Positions 9,801-17,696 of a stretch of 64,000 nt of DNA are shown here, piece after piece (position 1 is the stretch's first letter; the number at the start of each line of letters is the position of its first letter). The notes beneath the pieces were generated by a model, which saw only the letters and a program-made list of their open reading frames with translations, was not told the origin of the DNA and did no database searches. Made by a program: the position numbers and the translations under genes. The DNA is from Thermodesulfovibrionia bacterium (GTDB lineage: Bacteria > Nitrospirota > Thermodesulfovibrionia > UBA6902), in the NCBI GenBank assembly GCA_030646035.1, contig JAUSMY010000030.1:110434-174433 (forward strand). Direction: 5' to 3'.

Positions 9801-10232
9801 CTCCTCCCCTTTCAGCACCTTGTCAGCAGTCTCTATGATCATGGGCTTCACCTCTGACTGCCATTTAGAGACAAGATCATCTAAAGGGAGAACCAACGGC
9901 TGGTGAGTCAGGGGGGCGAGCCCTGAGCTTTTATCCCCGTATTTAACATCATTGAACGTCTTTTCTATTTCCGCGATCTTTTCTGCGATGACGATCTCAA
10001 TTGTCCGGCTGCGCTCCAAGCCCTCTTCATGCCCTGCCCTGTTAAAGAGCCAGGCTATCTCTACCATCTTTAATCTCAGCGAACCTGCGGCATTGATCCT
10101 CCTTGCCTCGCTATGTAAATGTATGGTGAACCAGAATGACGCAGCAGTGAATGCTGTCACTATGAAGAGGAAGATTGAGCCGATGATGATGTATTTTGAG
10201 GTGAGAGATCTTATGTTCAGCATTGCCCCCAA
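6843..10232 (-). CDS. Large multi-sensor histidine kinase (HAMP-GAF-PAS-PAS-GAF-HisKA-HATPase)
   Basis: 1129 residues. TM1 is near 14-36, a helical periplasmic domain resembling the PilJ/NarX-type N-terminus ([16 protein letters not shown]) follows, and TM2 is near 183-203. Then: HAMP (204-256), GAF (about 270-420), PAS (430-545), a PAS with PAC-like motif (555-680), GAF (700-840), HisKA (H box SHELRTPLN near 887) and HATPase_c with N, G1, F and G2 boxes intact. A repeat-derived insert ([15 protein letters not shown]) sits before G1. The first gene of the operon. The printed start is TTG; an ATG three codons downstream (10223) is an alternative. It probably integrates several signals and feeds the receivers at 2463-3937. 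Confidence 0.88.
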   Translation of the reverse strand: MGAMLNIRSLTSKYIIIGSIFLFIVTAFTAASFWFTIHLHSEARRINAAGSLRLKMVEIAWLFNRAGHEEGLERSRTIEIVIAEKIAEIEKTFNDVKYGDKSSGLAPLTHQPLVLPLDDLVSKWQSEVKPMIIETADKVLKGEEGAQAAYDIRSKRCIDTIDSFVNRLVENYEFEFRLYGDLRFGIIGFSIVLFIVMAVYVRRKLVVPILRLKEMAVEIEKGFYDVSAAVDSKDELGDLAQSFNHMAGTLDLTFDRNIRLINNLNSLYAASKEVISAQDIDILLQQIADSACKLLDAEYAVIGILNKEGGYEHFVPSGIPPDIFDRMKREHGLPEGKGLLGYLLREGKPVRIPDISKHPESIGFPPGHPPMKTFLGVPVVLHDEVIGRLYCSNKSGGTEFDKDDEYLAVSFTAIVSLAINNVRMLEKVKKSDERLKAFASALPDISFILDENGRYIEVLSLPDKKALLYAETEKLKGRLLHEILPKESADLFLSTIRKTIETNESQILEYSLDVQAGKTWFEGRTSPLIMPGESRMVVWVSREITARKKMEDALSESEASLKRAQSVAHTGSWYLDILKDELFWSEETYRIFGIPMEATLSYKCFLDIVHPDDRELLDKAWTAALKGKLYDIRHRVFVDGNIKWVREIAEIEFNKEGIAIKGLGTVQDITALKEAEDELNKNYEIQNVLNSLLHISLEDAPLNELLGKAIDVILSVPFLPLMPKGGIFIVEDEPEVLVLTASRGFSAPIQEICARVPFGRCLCGRAAASKQIQFADCLDERHENSYDGIAPHGHYNVPILSMGKVLGVVVIYLQEGHRQEKSEIEFLQAVADTLAGMIERKRSEVQLKEYSEKLEEKVKERTSELEYAKLQSEAANRAKSDFLANMSHELRTPLNSIIGFSEVMIDGIAGPLTEQQKEFSTDIKDSGRHLLSLINDILDLSKVEAGKMELEPSEFDLRALIERSLVMFKEKAMKHAIKLTSEVNENIGNITADERKIKQIIFNLLSNSMKFTPDGGSVSISTRRIEDTPLDPPLPRGEVKGGRELIEISVTDTGIGIAPGDMGKLFQPFQQLESSYTKKYAGTGLGLKLCKDFIELHGGKIWVESEVGKGSKFIFTIPVRQWEVEESKG
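7107..7153. repeat. Second in-gene copy of the C/G-rich palindromic repeat
   Basis: CCCCCCTTAACTT, CCCCCCTTGGCAAGGGGGG, then ATCGAGGGGGG. It occupies the same codons in this kinase as the copy at 4179-4228 does in the other, so insertion came before the duplication of the kinase domain. Confidence 0.7.
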
Positions 10233-10374
10233 ATAAAAGTCGTTCTAATCCGGCAGTTAAAAAAGAATATTATGGCGAATATGTTACAGCCATATAATAA
10301 CTATACAATAAAAAGGGGGGAATTCAAAAAAGGCAACTCATATAGAGAAAGGGCTATTGGAAACTTAAGGAGAA

Positions 10375-10977
10375 TTATTCTTTTGACTTCTCTAAAAAAC
10401 TCTCAAGATACTCTTTGAACTTCTCAGGAAAGAGCCATCTGATGCCGAGCTTCTCAGCCCATTTTATCGCGCCCTGGTCAGCAGTCACAAGCACCGCGTC
10501 AAGCTCTTTTGCAAGGAGTATGAGGTCAACGTCTTCTTTGCTGTCAAGGATGCCTTCTCTGAGCGCCTCCCTGTAGCCCTTCCTCATAGTCTGTATTATC
10601 TCCCGCTCATCCATCTTGCCCGCGCTCTTTACGGCAATCTCGGCAACCCTCAGCCCCTTGTTTATCCTCTGCCTCATATCTTCGATAAGCTCATAGAGAA
10701 AGAATGCCGGGGTGGTCAGCTCGTGTTTGCTCGGCGATTTTTGATGAATAACTGCAAGGAGCGCTCCGGGTATCTGCTTCTTGTCCACAAAGTTCAGGAG
10801 TTCGTTAAAGATAGATGACGGCATATAAAACTCAAGCGACGGGATCTGCTCTGCCATGCGCAGAAAGTTTTCCATAGCCTCGGTAGGCGAGTTTCCAAAG
10901 TGATTGCGCACATCAGGATTCACAAAGAGGCTTGTATCAAGGACGAGTCTCTCTTTTTTATTTTTTACAGGCGCCAT
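10375..10977 (-). CDS. HARP-type protein-only RNase P (PIN domain; 'RNA ligase partner' family)
   Basis: 200 residues. This PIN-domain protein matches the UPF0278 or 'RNA ligase partner' family, to which the minimal RNA-free RNase P of Aquifex (HARP) belongs. Diagnostic segments are LVLDTSLFVNPDVRN at the N-terminus, RINKGLRVAEIAV, YREALREGILDSKEDVDLIL and LVTADQGAIKWAEKLGI. The conserved Asp residues of the active site are present in these motifs. HARPs remove the 5' leader of pre-tRNA without an RNA subunit. The start codon overlaps the end of the upstream LapA-LapB-like gene by 20 bp, so the two are co-transcribed. Whether the genome also has RNase P RNA cannot be seen here. A plain VapC toxin is unlikely because no antitoxin gene adjoins it. 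Confidence 0.85.
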   Translation of the reverse strand: MAPVKNKKERLVLDTSLFVNPDVRNHFGNSPTEAMENFLRMAEQIPSLEFYMPSSIFNELLNFVDKKQIPGALLAVIHQKSPSKHELTTPAFFLYELIEDMRQRINKGLRVAEIAVKSAGKMDEREIIQTMRKGYREALREGILDSKEDVDLILLAKELDAVLVTADQGAIKWAEKLGIRWLFPEKFKEYLESFLEKSKE

Positions 10978-12274
10978 TCAGATCAAAAGCAAGCGTGTTC
11001 CAGCTCTTACATTCAGGGCACCTGCCTGCCCATTTTTTGGAGGTATATGCACACTTTGAACAGCAGAAAGGTATGACGATCGGTTTATCTACCTTAAGAG
11101 CCTTCTTGAACTCTTCTGCAGCCTGTTCGTACTGCGAGCGCCTTTGATAGATATTGCCGAGCAGCACATGTATATCAGGAGAATCAAAAACAGAGAAATC
11201 GATATTGTTTAAAGTCTGAAGCGCGTCATCTATCATCTCAAGGCGGTAGTACAGCTTTGCAAGGAGAAACTGTATCCTGGGGTCTGCCGCGTTCTTTTCA
11301 GCAGCCTCCATATAAAAGTCTATGATCCTGCCGGGCTCGCCAATGGAGAGAAATAGGTCCTCAAGCCTCGCAAGGAATACAAGTGATGATGTTGTCTGAT
11401 AGCCGTTAATAAGTATATCTATGGCATCATCATCCTGATTCTCTTCAAGGCATGTCTCTGCGAGAGCGATGTGAGCCGCTATAAAATCCTTGTCAGCCTT
11501 GATGATCGATCTCAGTGCCTTTACCGCTTTATCCGAATTACCGGCTGTGATCTGCTGGCGGCAGAGTTCATATCTATAACCGAGAAGCGTATCCTCCTCA
11601 TTGATTATCTCATCAGCAGACAGGTCGCCCTTGAGTATCTTGCCCTGGACATCTATCACGTCATCCCACCTTCTGGTCTTATCAAAGATATCCCTCTTCT
11701 TGCGGAGCGCCATAAGGTTGCCTTCGTCAATATCCAGCACCCTGTTAAGATATTTCAATGCATCCTGCCATTTCTGTTCTTTCTCAAATACCCTTTCAAG
11801 AGACATCAGGGTCTCAATGTCCCTCGGCTTCAGGGCAGCGGCTTTGGCATAATAGTCCCTGGCGCTGACAAGGTCGCCCTTTTTAAAATAAACATCTCCA
11901 AGCCTCAAAAAGGCGTTCGCATGCTTTGGCTCCTCGTCATTTATGCGCTTAAGAAGCTCGGCAGCCTCATTAAGCCTTGAGGCATGGAATGCGTTCAGTC
12001 CCTTTGCGTAGTGCTGCTCTATCTTCTGTTCTTCCTTTTGGCTGCGCTGCTCCTGCCAGTTATCGATAAAACGCTTTGCATCCCTAAAAATTGTCACAAT
12101 AAACATTGAGAAGAAACCAATCGCCGTTGACATGAGAATAACGGCGATAATGGGGATATCTTTAAAGGTGGTTCCCTGCCAGACGGTCACTGAGACAGTG
12201 CTGCTGTTCAAGAAAGCCAACATGCCTAATGCGGAGATGAAGATCAAAATAAACAGAATTATTATCTTTCCCAT
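10958..12274 (-). CDS. LapA-LapB-like fusion: membrane anchor, TPR repeats, rubredoxin-like zinc ribbon
   Basis: 438 residues. Two transmembrane helices (about 4-22 and 42-62) with a LapA/DUF1049 pattern (LAFLNSSTVSVTVW) are followed by a short basic coiled segment. Many TPR repeats fill about 90-395 (for example YAKAAALKPRDIETL). The C-terminus has two CxxC pairs (CCSKCAY and GRCPECKSW), as in the rubredoxin-like end of LapB/YciM. In E. coli LapA and LapB are separate adjacent genes, and LapB controls LPS synthesis by helping FtsH degrade LpxC. Here both appear joined in one chain. The role in LPS control is inferred from family; the lpt genes in the same window fit an LPS-making cell. Confidence 0.75.
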   Translation of the reverse strand: MGKIIILFILIFISALGMLAFLNSSTVSVTVWQGTTFKDIPIIAVILMSTAIGFFSMFIVTIFRDAKRFIDNWQEQRSQKEEQKIEQHYAKGLNAFHASRLNEAAELLKRINDEEPKHANAFLRLGDVYFKKGDLVSARDYYAKAAALKPRDIETLMSLERVFEKEQKWQDALKYLNRVLDIDEGNLMALRKKRDIFDKTRRWDDVIDVQGKILKGDLSADEIINEEDTLLGYRYELCRQQITAGNSDKAVKALRSIIKADKDFIAAHIALAETCLEENQDDDAIDILINGYQTTSSLVFLARLEDLFLSIGEPGRIIDFYMEAAEKNAADPRIQFLLAKLYYRLEMIDDALQTLNNIDFSVFDSPDIHVLLGNIYQRRSQYEQAAEEFKKALKVDKPIVIPFCCSKCAYTSKKWAGRCPECKSWNTLAFDLNGACKK

Positions 12275-12293
12275 TCTATTTCCCTAAAAAACA

Positions 12294-12668
12294 TTAACCT
12301 TTGAAAGATATCCTCGGCGCATCCATCCAGAGCTTTTCAAGATCGTAGAATGACCTGGACTCCTCATTGAATATATGAATTATTATATCACCGTAATCCA
12401 TCAATACCCACTGGCCGTTCGCCATCCCCTCTATGCCCATAGGCTTGATGCCGGCATTTGTTTTAAAGTCCTGCTCTATAGCCTCGGCTATGGTCCTTAT
12501 CTGGACCGGGTTCTCCCCTGAACAGATAACAAAATAGTCAGCGAATGCGGTGAGGTCTGAAAGCTGAAGTATGATGATATCTTTGGCCTTCTTGTCAGAA
12601 GCTGTCTTTGCCGCCTCAACAGCCCTTTCTTTAATGATCTTGTCTATGGAAGTTTTACTTTTTTTCAA
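12294..12668 (-). CDS. rsfS: Ribosomal silencing factor RsfS
   Basis: 124 residues matching RsfS (formerly Iojap/YbeB). The protein binds ribosomal protein L14 and blocks joining of the subunits when nutrients are short. Visible family features are KAKDIIILQLSDLTAFADYF, CSGENPVQIRTIAEAI and WVLMDYGDIIIHIF near the C-terminus. Length is normal. It lies just downstream of nadD, the usual bacterial pairing, and 19 nt upstream of the LapA-LapB-like gene. Confidence 0.95.
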   Translation of the reverse strand: MKKSKTSIDKIIKERAVEAAKTASDKKAKDIIILQLSDLTAFADYFVICSGENPVQIRTIAEAIEQDFKTNAGIKPMGIEGMANGQWVLMDYGDIIIHIFNEESRSFYDLEKLWMDAPRISFKG

Positions 12669-12726
12669 TTGATGTCCTTACAAAGAGTACGCCTCAAACC
12701 GCTCATTATTTGCAGGTTCTCACTCT

Positions 12727-13389
12727 TCAGTTATTATTATTTTTATACAGGTTATGCAAAATTATATAGGATTTAACAGATTCAGGCAAGAGGCTCGCAG
12801 TATCCATGCCCCTGCTTATCGCCTCTCTGATATGCGATGAAGAGACATTCACATCAACCACCTTGCAGAGGATGGTCTCCTTTTCTCCTGAGGCAGCAAG
12901 TGCGAATACTCTTCTTTCACCCCTGTCAAGCTCATCCAGTATATTTTTTGAAACTCGTTGCAGATACGGTGATGATGACAGTCCGGCAAATGAATAGCCC
13001 GGCCTTGAGATCACAACCACATTGACCATTGAGAAGAGCCGTTCCGTCTCTTTCCACAGCGGCATGTCCCTGAACGCGTCTATCCCGATTATTAAAAATA
13101 GGGCCACGCCTTCCACTGCCAATTTCTCTACCGTCTCGATCGTATAAGATTTCCCCTCTCTTCTAAGTTCAATATCTGAGGCCTCAAATTCGGGATGTCC
13201 GGCGATCGCCGCCTTAACCATCTCAAACCTATGGCCTGCTTCTGCAAGTCCGGGTTTATTAAACGGCGGGCTGCCTGCAGGCACAAAGATAATCTTATCA
13301 AGTGATAGTACCCTGAGGACTTCTTCAGCAGTCTTCAGATGGCCATAGTGAACAGGATTGAACGCGCCGCCGAATATACCGATCTTCAT
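12727..13389 (-). CDS. nadD: Nicotinate-nucleotide adenylyltransferase NadD
   Basis: 220 residues. NadD adenylates nicotinate mononucleotide in NAD synthesis. The nucleotidyltransferase signature is present at the start (GGAFNPVHYGHLKTAEEV, containing the HxGH motif) and near the end (VSSSHIREAI, the ISSTxIR-type motif). Length is typical. It precedes rsfS with a 58-nt gap; a proA gene lies further upstream on the same strand, the common proA-nadD-rsfS order, here interrupted by two unrelated genes. Confidence 0.95.
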   Translation of the reverse strand: MKIGIFGGAFNPVHYGHLKTAEEVLRVLSLDKIIFVPAGSPPFNKPGLAEAGHRFEMVKAAIAGHPEFEASDIELRREGKSYTIETVEKLAVEGVALFLIIGIDAFRDMPLWKETERLFSMVNVVVISRPGYSFAGLSSSPYLQRVSKNILDELDRGERRVFALAASGEKETILCKVVDVNVSSSHIREAISRGMDTASLLPESVKSYIILHNLYKNNNN

Positions 13390-13408
13390 GAGTTGTGAAT
13401 TTTACCTT

Positions 13409-13789
13409 TTAACTTTTATTGAATTTGATAATTTGTAAAACCGCTAAAATGTTTATGGTTAGAAATAAACTGTCAAAGGAGAGGTTTATTGCTCCTTTGA
13501 GCTTGGATAGCGCCAGTAGATATATTAACGCATATATCATTGCGCCGCCTGCAATCAATCCAAGCATATTACCGAGGCGATTTTGTTTAAATAATAAATA
13601 GGCAGTTAGAAAGTAAATAGGAATAAAAAACATATCGGGGTACATCAATGTATTGTAGGCTTCTTCAGGGAAAGCCTCGGGGCGAACCCATGTGCCATTT
13701 ATAACAGCGCCTACAGCGTATGCCTGAAATATGCCCCAGGCAAAGAACCAAATTATTGCTATCCACGGTTTTTGTTCTTTTGTGTTCAT
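13409..13789 (-). CDS. Small integral membrane protein, unknown function
   Basis: 126 residues with about four hydrophobic segments: near 10-30 (IAIIWFFAWGIFQAYAVGAV), 50-68, 74-95 and 103-121. There are no cysteine or histidine motifs and no recognised family. It sits 16 nt upstream of the ArsN2-cupin gene's stop in the same direction and 19 nt before nadD, so it is probably co-transcribed. Nothing in the sequence points to a substrate. Confidence 0.7.
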   Translation of the reverse strand: MNTKEQKPWIAIIWFFAWGIFQAYAVGAVINGTWVRPEAFPEEAYNTLMYPDMFFIPIYFLTAYLLFKQNRLGNMLGLIAGGAMIYALIYLLALSKLKGAINLSFDSLFLTINILAVLQIIKFNKS

Positions 13790-13805
13790 TTTTTCTAACC
13801 TAAGA

Positions 13806-14567
13806 TTAGTTTTTATATTTGTTCATAATCGGAGACCAGGCATCTACCGCTTTCACAGAGGATTCCCTTGTGAATACCGAATGTATTATGTTTGACGGTA
13901 TCGCAATCACATCCCCTGATTTGACCGGATAGACTTTGCCCTCAACATCAAAATACAAAACCCCTTCAAGAACCATAGTTATTTGCTCGCTTTCATGACT
14001 ATGAGAATCAAATACGCTGTTCTGCTGCACCTCGAAATAGGTGAACATCGTTTTCTCAAGTGATATCCCCCACATTTTTGCGCCGGGAACGTCTTCTTGT
14101 AAACGAAGAATATCTTTTGTGCAAAACTTTACTCTTCCTCCAATATCCTGCATCATGCATATCGCAGATGAGGGGCATATGCTTTTAAATTCTTCAGTGT
14201 TTTTGATCTCTGATGGCACTCGTGTTCTGTCTATTTCCTCAAATCCTGTCTTTTTAAAAAACCCGCTTGCTGTAGTTGTAAGCAAAAACAGCTTTTCCAC
14301 ATTGTTCAGTTGGGCGAAAGACCTGATCTTATCAACAAATGTTTTTCCAATACCATTGTTGCGCGCCGCCTCTTTTACCGCCAACGACCTTAACAACGCC
14401 GTATTACTTACTATCTCAATCCCGCCTACTCCGATAAGCTCACCACCTTCTTCCGCTAACAAGAAATTTGAAATATGTCCGTCGATATCTTGATATGGAA
14501 GATCAACTGCCGCCAGAAGTTCACTAACTCTCGGTAAATCTTTATGTTCCGCAAATCTGAATATCAT
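13806..14567 (-). CDS. ArsN2-like GNAT acetyltransferase fused to a cupin domain
   Basis: 253 residues. Residues 1-140 match the ArsN2-type GNAT pattern: LLAEEGGELIGVGGIEIV, ALLRSLAVKEAARNNGIGK (acetyl-CoA loop), FLLTTTASGFFKKTGF and CPSSAICM. Residues about 165-245 form a cupin: HSHESEQITMVLEG and GDVIAIPSNIIHSV carry the metal-binding histidine and glutamate positions. ArsN2-type proteins are linked to resistance against arsenic compounds by N-acetylation. The cupin could bind metal or the substrate. No other ars gene adjoins this one, though an ArsR regulator lies at 53652. Substrate is inferred from similarity only. Confidence 0.7.
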   Translation of the reverse strand: MIFRFAEHKDLPRVSELLAAVDLPYQDIDGHISNFLLAEEGGELIGVGGIEIVSNTALLRSLAVKEAARNNGIGKTFVDKIRSFAQLNNVEKLFLLTTTASGFFKKTGFEEIDRTRVPSEIKNTEEFKSICPSSAICMMQDIGGRVKFCTKDILRLQEDVPGAKMWGISLEKTMFTYFEVQQNSVFDSHSHESEQITMVLEGVLYFDVEGKVYPVKSGDVIAIPSNIIHSVFTRESSVKAVDAWSPIMNKYKN

Positions 14568-14631
14568 GGGGTATTCTTCTATTAATTCGTCTTGAGGCTA
14601 ACTGGATAATAAAATGGAATTTAGAAAGCTA

Positions 14632-15888
14632 TTATGTCCTTACCTGCCCATTGCCCATTACAATGAACTTCGTGCATGTAAGCTCCTCAAGCCCCATGGG
14701 GCCGCGCGCGTGTATCTTGTCGGTTGATATCCCCATCTCAGCTCCGAGGCCGTACTGAAAGCCGTCACTGAACCTTGTTGAGACATTCACCATTACCGAA
14801 GATGAGTCCACCTCTTTAAGGAACCTCATCGCCTTGTTATAGTCCTCGGTGACTATTGAATCGGTATGCGCAGAACTGTACTTTGCGATATGGTCCATTG
14901 CGGCATCAATGCCTTTCACAATCTTTATGTTCATTATCTTGTCGATATATTCAGTATGGTAATCATTATCTGCGGCAGGTGAAACAGCTTTATCATATTT
15001 TCTTGAGGCCTCATCTCCCTTAAGCTTGACCCCTGCCTTCTTGAACCTCTTTATCATAGAAGGGAGGAATTTTCCTGCGATCTTTTCATCCACAAGCATC
15101 GTCTCCATGGCGTTGCATGTAGCGGGACGCTGCACCTTGGCGTTAAAGCATATCTCTTCAGCCATCTTAAGGTCTGCGTCACGGTCAACAAATACATGGC
15201 AGACTCCCTTGTAGTGTTTGAGCACCGGGATACGCGAGTTCTCAGTAACAGCCCTTATCAGGCTCTCTCCTCCGCGTGGAATGACAAGATCTATTATCCC
15301 CTCAAGCTTGAGCATCTCCATCACAGCCTGCCTGTCAGGCGTATCTATGAATGTTATAACACCCTGATGTATGCCCTGTGATTTTATCGCGCTTCTGAGT
15401 ATCTTCACTATAGCTGTATTGGAGTGGATCGCCTCGGAGCCGCCCCTGAGCACGACCGCATTGCCCGCCTTAAGGCAGAGCGCGGTAGCATCTGCTGTCA
15501 CATTGGGCCTTGATTCATAGATGATAGCTATGACACCGATGGGGACCCTCATCTTGCCGACCATCATTCCGTTCGGCCTTGTCTGCATCTTGAGAATCTC
15601 TCCTGAAGGATCAGGCAGTGCCGCTATCTCAACAAGCCCCTGCGCCATATCTTCTATACCCTTTTGCGTAAGCGTGAGCCTGTCAATCATAGCCTTTGAA
15701 AGGCCCTTCTTTTTTGCTTCTGTGACATCCTTTTTATTCGCAGCCTGAAGCATTTTTGAATTTTTCAGAATGGCATCAGCCATCTTTATCAGTGCCTTGT
15801 TCTTCAATTCAGAAGATGCCTTTGCAGCAGACCTGGAACCTTCCTTTGCCTCAAGCGCTTTTTTTAATACGTATGCCTTTATATCCAT
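14632..15888 (-). CDS. proA: Gamma-glutamyl phosphate reductase ProA
   Basis: 418 residues, the normal length. ProA reduces gamma-glutamyl phosphate to glutamate semialdehyde in proline synthesis. The aldehyde-dehydrogenase-like fold is evident: IYESRPNVTADA, CLKAGNAVVLRGGSEAI, the catalytic cysteine in QRPATCNAMETML and GPMGLEELT at the end. A glutamate 5-kinase (proB) gene is not next to it, so the kinase must be elsewhere. Start ATG has an upstream AGGACTTT-like weak Shine-Dalgarno. Confidence 0.97.
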   Translation of the reverse strand: MDIKAYVLKKALEAKEGSRSAAKASSELKNKALIKMADAILKNSKMLQAANKKDVTEAKKKGLSKAMIDRLTLTQKGIEDMAQGLVEIAALPDPSGEILKMQTRPNGMMVGKMRVPIGVIAIIYESRPNVTADATALCLKAGNAVVLRGGSEAIHSNTAIVKILRSAIKSQGIHQGVITFIDTPDRQAVMEMLKLEGIIDLVIPRGGESLIRAVTENSRIPVLKHYKGVCHVFVDRDADLKMAEEICFNAKVQRPATCNAMETMLVDEKIAGKFLPSMIKRFKKAGVKLKGDEASRKYDKAVSPAADNDYHTEYIDKIMNIKIVKGIDAAMDHIAKYSSAHTDSIVTEDYNKAMRFLKEVDSSSVMVNVSTRFSDGFQYGLGAEMGISTDKIHARGPMGLEELTCTKFIVMGNGQVRT

Positions 15889-15977
15889 GAAAGTCCTCCA
15901 TCAATTAATAGCGATTGAAAATTTTAGCATAAACAACAGGAAAGAGAAATGTTATGTCTGCGGAGAGATGACCGTGT

Positions 15978-17558
15978 TCAGCAGCTATTGCTTATTTCAA
16001 AAAACTCGGTACTGCATTGCATAAAGGCATCCACAATATCAGGGTCAAAGTGTTTGCCCCTGTCTGTCATTATTCTTTCAACCGCTTTCTCATGCGGTAT
16101 CTCGCCTTCATAAGGCCTTGAAGCCCTGATCGCGTCATAAGCATCACACAGAGCGAATATCCTGGCTTCTAAAGGGATCTTATCTCCTTTTAAACCGATA
16201 TAACCGGTACCGTTATATTTTTCATGGTGGTAAGCGCAAATATTTCTGCCCATGATCAGAAATGACTGTTTTGTTATAAACTCATCAATATCCCTGTCAA
16301 GCACGCTTTTCCCTATATGAACATGTTTTTTCATCTGCTCATATTCTTCATCGGTCAGCTTCCCTGGTTTTAACAATATGGCATCCTTTATTCCGACCTT
16401 CCCAATATCATGCAGCGGCGAGGCATCGGCAATATCCTGAATGAATTCTTCAGTGATCACATTACGGTACTTATTATTCTTCCGCAGCTGCCTCGTCAGA
16501 GCCAGTGCATATTTTGTTGTCCTTTTTAAATGACAGCCGGTATCGACATCTCTGCATTCAGTTAGGTCAGCAAGAGAATGTATCAGTGTCTTCTGAGATG
16601 AAATAAGTTCTTTATACCTCGATATATTCAGATATGCAACAAGGCCTATAAGAGAGACAAAGAGAAGAACAAGCGAGGCTGGCGGCATTGCAAGGCCCAG
16701 CATAGATGCCCTGAACAATGAAAGGTCCTGTTTATTGCCAAGCAATAATTTTCTTATCGAAAGTATATCAGCGGTAAGGTAGTGTATACTCTCTTTTTCA
16801 GAAATATCGAGTTTGCCCTGCCTGCCGATAAATGTAAATTTGGACTTGTTGAGTTTAAGGGTGCCGTCAGACCCAAAAGAGATGATATTGCCCTCTTCAG
16901 TATTAAGAAAGATATTTTCAGGCAGCCGGCTTAAGATCTTTGAAAGAAAGATGCTCATTACGAGAAAACCCTTTCGTGTGCCTTTGGAATCAAAAAGAGG
17001 AGTTGCCAGATCAATCATTGGAATATAATTAACAACTCCTCTTTTCTGTTCAGCATTAAGCTTTACAGAAGACACATATACATCCCATTCATTCAGATCC
17101 GAAGGATAGTTAATATTATTAAGGCGCATGATATTAACAGTATCGCCATCATCATTAACCACATGGTTCACGTCATAATTGTTTTCTACCTTTATAATTT
17201 GATGATTTTCAGTATCAATGATGCTTATCCGGTACAAGTCAGAGTAATTCGATTTCAGATCATGAAATGTATCCAGCACCTCATCTTTCTTCAGGGAAGA
17301 CGTGAAGCCGCTGTCAGTATATTCTCTTGTAACAGCACTATCCTTAACAAATAAGAGCTGGCTGGCCAGTCCTGAAAATAATACCTCCAACACTTCTTTA
17401 GCGGTCTCAAGGCGGGCTGCCGAGGTATTCTCCTGAAGTGTTATCTCAAGATCATATATCTGCTTTGCAGTAACAAAAACAACAAAACTCACAACAAGAA
17501 ACAGCGTCAAAACCACTGATATCAACACCTTGTTCTGTCTGAAAAATTTACTGGTCAT
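15978..17558 (-). CDS. Membrane-bound HD-GYP domain protein with periplasmic sensor
   Basis: 526 residues. TM1 near 13-32, a periplasmic region to about 275 (Cache-like in pattern), and TM2 near 283-305 (PPASLVLLFVSLIGLVAYL). The cytoplasmic part is an HD-GYP domain: [48 protein letters not shown] and CDAYDAIRASRPYEG. The 'GYP' triplet is GYI here, while metal-binding residues appear kept. It probably degrades c-di-GMP in response to an outside signal. It is a single gene between proA and the rnf operon. A perfect 15-bp inverted repeat lies upstream of its start. Confidence 0.85.
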   Translation of the reverse strand: MTSKFFRQNKVLISVVLTLFLVVSFVVFVTAKQIYDLEITLQENTSAARLETAKEVLEVLFSGLASQLLFVKDSAVTREYTDSGFTSSLKKDEVLDTFHDLKSNYSDLYRISIIDTENHQIIKVENNYDVNHVVNDDGDTVNIMRLNNINYPSDLNEWDVYVSSVKLNAEQKRGVVNYIPMIDLATPLFDSKGTRKGFLVMSIFLSKILSRLPENIFLNTEEGNIISFGSDGTLKLNKSKFTFIGRQGKLDISEKESIHYLTADILSIRKLLLGNKQDLSLFRASMLGLAMPPASLVLLFVSLIGLVAYLNISRYKELISSQKTLIHSLADLTECRDVDTGCHLKRTTKYALALTRQLRKNNKYRNVITEEFIQDIADASPLHDIGKVGIKDAILLKPGKLTDEEYEQMKKHVHIGKSVLDRDIDEFITKQSFLIMGRNICAYHHEKYNGTGYIGLKGDKIPLEARIFALCDAYDAIRASRPYEGEIPHEKAVERIMTDRGKHFDPDIVDAFMQCSTEFFEISNSC

Positions 17559-17585
17559 TTCAATAACACCGGCTGAATGAATTTT

Positions 17586-17638
17586 GATTTATATGTGATA
17601 AGCTCAAACTGACGTTTAAAGTCTATCACATATAAATC
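17586..17638. repeat. Perfect 15-bp inverted repeat between rnfB and the HD-GYP gene
   Basis: GATTTATATGTGATA (17586-17600) and TATCACATATAAATC (17624-17638) pair perfectly. Inside them AAAC-TGAC-GTTT makes a second small stem. It lies just upstream of the HD-GYP start and downstream of rnfB. TGTGATA/TATCACA half-sites resemble Crp-type operators, but arm spacing is wide, so a hairpin or terminator role is equally possible. Confidence 0.6.
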
Positions 17639-17696
17639 TGAGTTCAAGCTGATGGCAATATTTACTGGAATTGCGGGGTGTTAACGCGAGAGGCTA

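Noticed and set aside
10375-10977. VapC-type toxin for the PIN-domain protein.
   Set aside because: No antitoxin adjoins, and the central and C-terminal motifs are those of HARP rather than VapC.
11471-11980. Plus-strand open frame of 169 codons opposite the LapA-LapB-like gene.
   Set aside because: Codon pattern and known domains lie on the minus strand; no ribosome site for the plus frame.
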